Shown here piece by piece: positions 1 through 5,503 of a stretch of 5,503 bases of DNA (positions are counted from its first letter, which is position 1; each line of letters begins with the position of its first letter). The notes under the pieces are model-generated. The model saw only the letters and a list, made by a program, of their open reading frames with translations. It searched no databases and was not told where the DNA came from. Origin of the DNA: an uncultured Collinsella sp. (lineage in GTDB: Bacteria; Actinomycetota; Coriobacteriia; Coriobacteriales; Coriobacteriaceae); contig URKU01000113.1 in the NCBI GenBank assembly GCA_900548515.1, positions 1-5,503 of the forward strand, given 5' to 3'. Made by a program: the position numbers and the translations under genes.

Positions 1-5
1 TCAAG

Positions 6-1745
6 ATGCTCATCGAGCGCATTATGGCCGAGGCCCGGACCCATCAGTCCGCCCGCTTCTCAAACGAAATCTACGCAGACGAGCCGATTCTCAAAACCGG
101 CCGACAGATGCAAAATTTCCTCCCCGACCAGTACCGCAAGATGCGTGAGATATCGCGCTGGCAGGATGACCCCAAAGGCGGCGCAGGTCGCTGGCTTTCG
201 GAAGCCGAGCTTTTCTACCGCCAAGGCTTGCTGATGGCCGATTTTGAGGACGACTGTCCCTACAACGGCACCTTTAAATCGTACTTTCCCACCTACAACG
301 CCATGAGCGACCGGCAGTTGCGCGGCTATTTTACCTGGCGTGCCCAAGTGCGCCGCGGAACCGTCGAGGAAACGTCTACGTCCTTTGCCTTTCTGTATCT
401 CTATGAGCTGATTTGCGGCATTGGCGTAGATGACCCGCTCGATGGTTTTAACAAGATCAAGGCTTTTTGGGATGTCTATCGCGCCTTCGAGCCCGGCATT
501 GATCGATTTGCACGCGTGTGGCTGCAGGATTACGCCGTGCTCCACGGGCTCGATCCCAAGCTGCTTCGCGACTCTAAAACCGTCATGTTCGATAACGCCC
601 TTATCGAGCTGCGGCGCGCGGCACGAGACCTTGTACCAGCACCGGCACCGTCCGGCCAGACCCCTAAGCGTCGCAAAACCTCCGAGCCCACGCTCCCCCT
701 TCCGCCCGATGAGGTGCGCGAGGAGCGACTCATGGCCGCCATCAACGCCCTCTCCACGTACAACCTAAGTAACTCGCGGCTCGACCGCAGCCACCACCGC
801 GATCTGCGCCACGTGGCGTGCGCCGTGTATGTCCGTATGGCGCGCTACTATGACACGCACCGAAAGACCGGCATCGTGGCGAGCTTATTTGGGGAGGAGA
901 CGGCCATGCCCTACACCATGTTTGCCTCGGCCGTATTCTTTGCGCCCGAGCGCCACGAGGACTGCGAATACCGCTTGGATCCCATCCATATCTACCGTTG
1001 CCAAAACGGCTTTTGGGAATGCATGCGTATCCACAGTAGTAGGCAAAAGAGCAGCAAGCTCGGTGAAATGATGCGCGCCTGCGACCAACGCCTGCGCCTG
1101 GCGCTGGACCCCGCCCATCCCCTTAAGGAAGAAAAGGTCCCCAAATATCTGGCCAAGATTATCGATGACGAGATTGTGGCGTGGCTTTCGTGGGACGCCG
1201 CACACCAGCCCGTCAAGATCGATATCGATCTGAGTCAGCTGGGGCACATTCGGAGCGCCGCTGCGCAAACGCGCGAAGCGCTTTTGATCGACGAGGAACG
1301 CGAGGACGGCGCGTCCGCAGAAGCCGAGGCAGCGGACTCAGGGCAACCGGAAGCCGAGCCCGTAACCGACGCGAATGTCGAGGCGGTCGTGGCACCCATT
1401 CGGCAGGACTTGACCGACGAGCCGACCATATCCACCGAACAGTTTGGTGTCGTGGCACCGCTTCTCGCGCCGACGCCCGCGGTCGTATCGACTGCACCCG
1501 CTGGCACCGCAACCGAACTCGCGCCCGCCGCAGCCGCCTATCTGCGCGCGCTGCTCGAGCAGAACACGGCACAGACGGCATCGGCAGTGGAGAGGTCGGG
1601 CCAGAGCGAGGACATGCTCGTCGATACCATCAACGAGGCGCTCTTTGACCTGGTGGGTGACACCGTAATTGAATTTGGCGCGGCAGGACCGCGCATTATC
1701 GAGGACTACGAAGCAGACGTGAGAGGATACCTAGACTATGAGTGA
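6..1745 (+). CDS. sngA: TerB-N/TerB-C domain protein, Shango SngA-like (5' end uncertain)
   Basis: Probable TerB-domain component of a Shango-type anti-phage system. The 579-residue product has a TerB-N-like region at about residues 60-205, with the hallmark stretch YFPTYNAMSDRQLRGYFTWR (93-112) followed by SFAFLYLYELI (126-136). A basic Pro-rich linker (211-233) leads to a conserved-looking middle region (240-425) containing the YRCQNGFWEC segment (330-339). An acidic, Ala/Pro-rich, probably disordered linker (about 430-510) precedes a C-terminal TerB-C-like segment (about 510-579; MLVDTINEALFDLVGDTVIEF at 537-557). No signal peptide or membrane segment is seen, so it is probably cytoplasmic. 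The frame is open to the left edge and only five bases precede this ATG, so no ribosome site can be checked and translation may start upstream. The TerB family was named from tellurite-resistance operons, but tellurite resistance is not implied here. The exact role (sensor, adaptor or effector) is unknown. Domain calls are from recognition, not a profile search. Confidence 0.85.
   Translation: MLIERIMAEARTHQSARFSNEIYADEPILKTGRQMQNFLPDQYRKMREISRWQDDPKGGAGRWLSEAELFYRQGLLMADFEDDCPYNGTFKSYFPTYNAMSDRQLRGYFTWRAQVRRGTVEETSTSFAFLYLYELICGIGVDDPLDGFNKIKAFWDVYRAFEPGIDRFARVWLQDYAVLHGLDPKLLRDSKTVMFDNALIELRRAARDLVPAPAPSGQTPKRRKTSEPTLPLPPDEVREERLMAAINALSTYNLSNSRLDRSHHRDLRHVACAVYVRMARYYDTHRKTGIVASLFGEETAMPYTMFASAVFFAPERHEDCEYRLDPIHIYRCQNGFWECMRIHSSRQKSSKLGEMMRACDQRLRLALDPAHPLKEEKVPKYLAKIIDDEIVAWLSWDAAHQPVKIDIDLSQLGHIRSAAAQTREALLIDEEREDGASAEAEAADSGQPEAEPVTDANVEAVVAPIRQDLTDEPTISTEQFGVVAPLLAPTPAVVSTAPAGTATELAPAAAAYLRALLEQNTAQTASAVERSGQSEDMLVDTINEALFDLVGDTVIEFGAAGPRIIEDYEADVRGYLDYE
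1721..1727 (+). promoter_or_regulatory. Ribosome binding site for the ATPase gene
   Basis: The purine-rich GAGAGGA lies inside the last codons of the upstream TerB-type gene, 10 bases before the ATG at 1738. It supports that start and implies that the two genes are translated from one message. The downstream ATG lies inside the upstream reading frame, so translational coupling is plausible. Confidence 0.6.
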
Positions 1746-3042
1746 TACCGCATCCGCAGCACCCCGCGTGCCCAAGCGCGTCGCCGCCGTCATTCTCAAC
1801 TCACTCAAGGGCGGCGTGGTCCCGCGCATCGGCCTTCCCTATATCACCGTGGGACGCGAGGTCGAGATTCGCGCCCTGCTCACCGATTTGAGTCTCATCG
1901 CCGATGGCGGCGCGAGCTTCCGCTTTTTAGTCGGTCGCTACGGCGCCGGCAAGAGCTTCTTGCTTCAGACCATCCGCACGCACGCCATGGGCGAGGGATT
2001 CGTCGTCGCCGATGCCGATCTGTCGCCCGAGCGCCGTCTGCAGGGCGGTCAGGGACAGGGCCTCGCCACCTACCGCGAGCTCATCCGCAATATATCGACC
2101 AAGACGCGCCCCGAGGGCGGTGCGCTCAACCTTATTTTGGATCGCTGGGTCGCCTCGTGTGCCGACGCCGACGAGCCTGCCGTTAATGCCCAACTCGCTC
2201 CACTCGAAGAGATGGTCCACGGCTTCGACTTCACCCGCATGCTCCGCCGCTATCGCATGGCCGTATCCGAGGGCGACGAAGAGGCCATGAGCCGCGTGAC
2301 CAAATGGATCCGCGGCGAATATCGCACCAAGAGCGAGGCTCGCGCCGAGCTGGGCTCCTCGACCATCATCAGCGATGACGACTGGTACGACTACGTCAAA
2401 CTCATCGCGCGTTTTTTGGTTTGCAGCGGCTACAAGGGCATGCTGGTGCTCATCGACGAGCTCGTGAATCTGTATAAGATTCCCAACGCCATCACGCGCC
2501 AGTACAACTACGAGAAGATCCTGACCATGTACAACGACACGCTCCAGGGCAAGGCGCAGTACCTGGGCATGATCATGGGCGGCACGCCAACCTCCATCGA
2601 GGACCGTCGCCGCGGCGTGTTCTCCTACGAGGCTCTGCGTAGCCGACTCGCTCAGGGTCGCTTTGCGCGCGAGGACCTTAAGGACATGCTCGCGCCCATC
2701 ATCCGTCTGCAGCCACTCACCTACGAGGAGCTGCTGGTGCTGATCGAAAAACTCATGCAAATTCACGCCGGTTACTTTGGCTGGACGCCCACGCTTACCG
2801 AGAACGACTTGGTGGACTTCCTCAAGATCGAGTTCGGTCGTGTGGGAGCCGACACGCACCTGACGCCGCGCGAGGTCATTCGCGACTTTATCGAGCTGCT
2901 CGACATCCTGTGCCAGAACCCCGATGCCAACGTGGCCGAGCTGTTGCAAAGCGTCGGCGGCGACACGCTAGCGCCGGCAACCGCAACAGGCGACACCGAT
3001 ACCGCAGGCGGCGACCGCAACTTCGCCGAATTCACCATCTAA
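1738..3042 (+). CDS. sngB: P-loop ATPase of the DUF2791/BrxD type, Shango SngB-like
   Basis: Predicted cytoplasmic AAA-like ATPase, 434 residues. The Walker A motif is GRYGAGKS (66-73), with K72 and S73 intact. Walker B is MLVLIDEL (235-242), with D240 and E241 as the Mg-binding and catalytic acids. A sensor-1-like strand, LGMIMGGTP, spans 276-284, and RSRLAQGRF (301-309) could hold an arginine finger. The architecture, including the early VGREVEI segment (38-44), matches proteins annotated as BREX ATP-binding BrxD (DUF2791) and the ATPase of Shango. The tail (about 407-434) is rich in Gly, Thr, Ala and Asp and probably disordered. The start overlaps the upstream TerB gene by 8 bases and has a good ribosome site, so both are very likely co-transcribed. 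It probably works with the Lhr-like helicase encoded 116 bases downstream, perhaps loading or controlling it; that is inference. The ATPase call is firm; the system assignment rests on neighbours. Confidence 0.9.
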   Translation: MSDTASAAPRVPKRVAAVILNSLKGGVVPRIGLPYITVGREVEIRALLTDLSLIADGGASFRFLVGRYGAGKSFLLQTIRTHAMGEGFVVADADLSPERRLQGGQGQGLATYRELIRNISTKTRPEGGALNLILDRWVASCADADEPAVNAQLAPLEEMVHGFDFTRMLRRYRMAVSEGDEEAMSRVTKWIRGEYRTKSEARAELGSSTIISDDDWYDYVKLIARFLVCSGYKGMLVLIDELVNLYKIPNAITRQYNYEKILTMYNDTLQGKAQYLGMIMGGTPTSIEDRRRGVFSYEALRSRLAQGRFAREDLKDMLAPIIRLQPLTYEELLVLIEKLMQIHAGYFGWTPTLTENDLVDFLKIEFGRVGADTHLTPREVIRDFIELLDILCQNPDANVAELLQSVGGDTLAPATATGDTDTAGGDRNFAEFTI

Positions 3043-3079
3043 CCTGCCAAAAAGGGACAGGTTTATTTTGGCTGGTTTT
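3041..3079 (+). terminator. Inverted repeat with T tract: possible attenuator, terminator or dispersed repeat
   Basis: The arms 3041-3052 (AACCTGCCAAAA) and 3066-3077 (TTTTGGCTGGTT) pair at 11 of 12 positions, the one mismatch being T3045 against T3073. The loop is 13 bases, and the right arm runs into TTTT at 3076-3079. The left arm begins within the TAA stop of the ATPase gene. Its first six bases can pair instead with CAGGTT at 3058-3063, giving a competing smaller hairpin. The stem is A/T-rich at its tip and the T run is short, so full termination is doubtful. Partial attenuation between ATPase and helicase, or mRNA 3'-end protection, is as likely. The GGGACAGGTTT core resembles intergenic repeats I associate with Collinsella genomes; this is from memory and unverified. 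Confidence 0.5.
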
Positions 3080-3158
3080 ATCTGGGCAAACGTTGAGGCG
3101 GTAATGCAGCAAACCCTTGGCCACCGCGTTAAGAGGTTCGTATTTGAGAGGAGGCCCC
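3043..3158 (+). other. Non-coding gap between ATPase and helicase genes
   Basis: This 116-base spacer contrasts with the overlapping junction of the first two genes. Its left third holds most of the inverted repeat described separately. The right end holds the helicase ribosome site. The middle (about 3082-3140) shows no convincing open frame and no strong promoter: TTGGCC at 3117 with TATTTG at 3141 is spaced 18 bases apart, but the match is poor and would start transcription almost at the ribosome site. The helicase therefore probably depends on read-through from upstream, or on a promoter I cannot recognise. Confidence 0.6.
3146..3154 (+). promoter_or_regulatory. Strong ribosome binding site deciding the GTG start of the helicase
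   Basis: GAGAGGAGG contains a full AGGAGG (3149-3154) only four bases before GTG at 3159. The spacing is short but acceptable. Alternative in-frame TTG codons at 3117 and 3144 lack such a site, and the nearest upstream in-frame stop is TAA at 3102. GTG at 3159 is therefore the best start. Confidence 0.75.
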
Positions 3159-5503
3159 GTGAACGCCTTTGACCGATATGCTCCGTTTATCCAAGACTTC
3201 ATCTACTCCCACGATTGGGAGAGTCTGCGCTCTATCCAGGTTGCAGCGGCAGACGCCATCTTTAACACGCAAGACAATGTGCTCCTGACGGCATCCACGG
3301 CTTCCGGCAAAACCGAGGCGGCCTTCTTTCCCATCCTGACCGAGTTTTGGGAGAACCCGCCCGCGAGCGTGGGCGCCCTCTACATCGGCCCCCTCAAGGC
3401 GCTCATCAATGATCAGTTCGTCCGTCTCAACGACCTCTGCGAAGAGGCCGATATCCCTGTCTGGCACTGGCATGGCGATGTCTCGCAGTCGCACAAGGCT
3501 AAGCTCATCAAAAAACCGAGCGGCATCTTGCAGATTACACCCGAGTCGCTCGAGGCGCTCCTGATCCATAAGCACATGGCGATCCCGCGCATGTTTTGCG
3601 ACCTGCGCTACGTGGTCATCGATGAGGTCCACTCGCTCATGCGCGGCGACCGTGGCGGGCAGACGCTCTGCCTTATCGAGCGGCTCTCGCGCATGGCCGG
3701 CGTGCAGCCTCGACGCATTGGCCTTTCGGCCACCATCGGCGACCCCGAGCGCACGGGCGCTTTTCTCTCACAGGGAACGGGGCGCGACTGCGTTATCCCC
3801 CGCTTTGAAGAACCGCGTCGCGTGTGGCGCATCTCCATGGAGCACTTCTACAACTCGGGCCCCCAGGCACAGCAGCGGGGATTCAAGAGCATGGGTCCTC
3901 AAGAGGCCGAAGTTCTTGCATGCGAGCGCATTGAGGCAGCGGCACCCGCGGCACTGCCCGTCAGCACCCAAGACATGCGCCATAGCGGACAACTCACACA
4001 GGAGGAACGCCGCCAACGTCGCGAGCAGGCACGGGGCAAGGCTGCCCCCAAGGACAGTCGCGCTTCCTCGGCCCCCGAGGGCGAAGTCGACATTCCCCGA
4101 GCACCCGAACAGGCATTACTCAACCCCACCGACACGGCGCCCGACAACGCCGACCCCGGTATGGGCTATATCTTTGAGCATACGCGCGGCCGCAAGTGCC
4201 TGGTCTTTGCCAACTCGCGCGAGGAGGCAGAGGCCGTGTGCTCCATGCTGCGCAGCTACTGCGAAAGTCGACACGAGCCCGACCGCTTTCTCATCCATCA
4301 CGGCAATCTTTCGGCATCGCTGCGCGAGACGGCAGAGGAGCTCATGCGCGACGAGGAGCAGGCACAAACGACCGTCACCACCTCTACGCTGGAGCTCGGT
4401 ATCGATATCGGCCGTCTGGAGCGTGCGTTTCAGATCGATGCGCCATTTACCGTCAGTTCCTTTTTGCAGCGAATGGGCCGCACGGGACGCCGCGACCTTC
4501 CGCCCGAGATGTGGTTTGTCATGCGCGAGGAAGAGCCCGAGCCGCGCACGATGATGCCCGAGACCATTCCGTGGAAGCTCCTGCAGGGCATCGCACTCGT
4601 ACAACTCTATCGCGAGGAAAAGTGGGTCGAGCCACCCGAGCTCGATCGACTCCCCTACAGCCTGCTCTACCACCAGACTATGTCGACGCTTGCCAGCACC
4701 GGCGAGCTCACGCCGGCAGAGCTTGCCCAGCGCGTGCTCACACTCAGCTATTTCCATCGCATCTCGGCCGATGACTATCGCGTACTGCTGCGTCACCTCA
4801 TTAAGATCGACCATATCCAAGTCACCGAGGGCGGCGGACTCATCGTGGGTCTCGCGGGCGAGCGCATCATTAACAACTTTAAGTTCTACGCCGTATTCCA
4901 GGAAAACGAAGAGTTCACCGTTCGCAGCGAATCGGCCGAGCTGGGCACGATCGTCAATCCGCCACCGCCCGGTGAGCGCATCGCCATCGCCGGACACTGC
5001 TGGATTGTCGAGGAAGTGGACTGGAAGCGCCACACCGTCTTTGCCACGCAGGTCAAGGGCCGGGTGCCGGCCTACTTTGGCGACTGCCCCGGCGACATCA
5101 ATACACACGTACTCGAGCGCATGCGCAAGGCGCTCAACGAGCACGCGACATATCCGTACCTCATGGGTAACGCACGGGCCCGCTTGGCGCAGGCTCGCCA
5201 TACGGCCGAGATTTCGGGTGCGGGAACTAAACCGCTCATTAACCTGGGCGGCGACACCTGGGTACTCTTCCCCTGGCTAGGCAGCTACGCCTTTTTGGCG
5301 CTCGAGCGCATGCTCAAGATTAAATGTGCCGCGGAGCTGGGCCTTCGCGGACTCGACCCATCACGCCCGTACTTTATGCAGTTTAAGATGAAGGCCGACG
5401 AGGAGACGTTCTTTGAGGTGCTCGCCGCCGAGGCCGAGAAGGATTTTGATCCCATCGAGCTCGTCTATCCTGGCGAGGTGCCTTACTTTGACCGCTACGA
5501 CGA
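3159..5503 (+). CDS. sngC: Lhr-like DEAD/DEAH superfamily 2 helicase, Shango SngC-like (3' end cut by window)
   Basis: Predicted ATP-dependent nucleic-acid helicase; 781 codons are visible and the frame is still open at the window edge. The start is GTG behind AGGAGG. RecA-like domain 1 has a Q-like motif around LRSIQ (23-27), motif I ASTASGKTE (45-53), motif Ia YIGPLKALINDQ (75-86), motif Ib TPESL (127-131), motif II DEVH (155-158) and motif III LSAT (189-192). RecA-like domain 2 has CLVFANSREEAE (347-358), motif V STLELGIDIG (409-418) and motif VI QRMGRTGRR (437-445). All catalytic residues are present. A charged, Ala/Pro-rich insert (about 255-335) separates the two domains and is probably disordered. 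The region after 450 is long and resembles the accessory C-terminal part of Lhr/BrxHI-type helicases. With the TerB protein and the BrxD-like ATPase upstream, it fits SngC of Shango. Family is certain; system assignment is likely. Confidence 0.9.
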   Translation, partial: MNAFDRYAPFIQDFIYSHDWESLRSIQVAAADAIFNTQDNVLLTASTASGKTEAAFFPILTEFWENPPASVGALYIGPLKALINDQFVRLNDLCEEADIPVWHWHGDVSQSHKAKLIKKPSGILQITPESLEALLIHKHMAIPRMFCDLRYVVIDEVHSLMRGDRGGQTLCLIERLSRMAGVQPRRIGLSATIGDPERTGAFLSQGTGRDCVIPRFEEPRRVWRISMEHFYNSGPQAQQRGFKSMGPQEAEVLACERIEAAAPAALPVSTQDMRHSGQLTQEERRQRREQARGKAAPKDSRASSAPEGEVDIPRAPEQALLNPTDTAPDNADPGMGYIFEHTRGRKCLVFANSREEAEAVCSMLRSYCESRHEPDRFLIHHGNLSASLRETAEELMRDEEQAQTTVTTSTLELGIDIGRLERAFQIDAPFTVSSFLQRMGRTGRRDLPPEMWFVMREEEPEPRTMMPETIPWKLLQGIALVQLYREEKWVEPPELDRLPYSLLYHQTMSTLASTGELTPAELAQRVLTLSYFHRISADDYRVLLRHLIKIDHIQVTEGGGLIVGLAGERIINNFKFYAVFQENEEFTVRSESAELGTIVNPPPPGERIAIAGHCWIVEEVDWKRHTVFATQVKGRVPAYFGDCPGDINTHVLERMRKALNEHATYPYLMGNARARLAQARHTAEISGAGTKPLINLGGDTWVLFPWLGSYAFLALERMLKIKCAAELGLRGLDPSRPYFMQFKMKADEETFFEVLAAEAEKDFDPIELVYPGEVPYFDRYD

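Noticed and set aside
6..1745. Tellurite resistance function for the TerB-type gene
   Set aside because: The usual partners (terC, terD and terE-like genes) are absent from the window. The helicase and ATPase neighbours point to a defence role instead.
1927..2949. 340-codon open frame on the minus strand opposite the ATPase gene
   Set aside because: It lies fully antisense to a gene with intact Walker A and B motifs. It reads as a biased mirror of GC-rich codons (His/Val/Ala/Gly-rich) with no recognisable domain.
3117..3146. Candidate promoter for the helicase (TTGGCC with TATTTG)
   Set aside because: Both hexamers match poorly, the spacing is 18 bases, and the resulting start would fall almost on the ribosome site.
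3129..3632. Minus-strand frame covering the start of the helicase and its ribosome site
   Set aside because: The + strand frame from GTG 3159 encodes helicase motifs I, Ia and Ib here, and the minus-strand product has no recognisable features.
3622..4554. 310-codon + strand frame overlapping the helicase
   Set aside because: It is a different frame inside the helicase, with an Arg/Ser/Pro/Ala-rich composition typical of a frame-shifted shadow. The true frame carries every helicase motif through this stretch, so there is no frameshift.
4116..5201. 361-codon open frame on the minus strand opposite the helicase gene
   Set aside because: It is antisense to helicase motifs IV to VI and the C-terminal region. 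The long open frame is explained by the codon bias of the real gene, and no domain is recognisable.
1..5503. CRISPR array, tRNA or rRNA genes, transposase
   Set aside because: No spaced direct repeats, clover-leaf-like sequence, ribosomal RNA segments or transposase motifs were seen on reading either strand.

Overview
This window is G+C-rich (about 60% by eye) and all genes lie on the + strand. It looks like part of a chromosome or accessory island of a high-GC Gram-positive gut bacterium. A Coriobacteriia/Collinsella-like host is my best guess, from codon style and from the form of the repeat after the second gene. That assignment is inference, not proof.

Three consecutive genes fill the window: (1) a TerB-N/TerB-C type protein (6-1745; its true start may lie upstream of the window); (2) a P-loop ATPase of the DUF2791/BrxD type (1738-3042), overlapping gene 1 by 8 bases; (3) a large Lhr-like DEAD/DEAH superfamily 2 helicase that begins with GTG at 3159 and is cut by the window end. 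Between genes 2 and 3 is a 116-base non-coding gap. It opens with a near-perfect 12-bp inverted repeat that begins inside the stop codon of gene 2.

TerB-domain protein + ATPase + helicase, in this order, is the gene content described for the Shango anti-phage defence system (sngA, sngB, sngC). The ATPase/helicase pair also resembles the brxD/brxHI pair of some BREX systems. The likely picture is a defence module in which the ATPase and helicase act on DNA or on a nucleic-acid complex, with the TerB protein as sensor, adaptor or effector. The biochemical mechanism cannot be read from sequence. All recognisable catalytic motifs in the ATPase and helicase are intact, and I see no frameshift or internal stop in the visible coding sequence, so the module looks functional. 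The ends of the system lie outside the window: the possible true start of sngA upstream, and the sngC C-terminus downstream.
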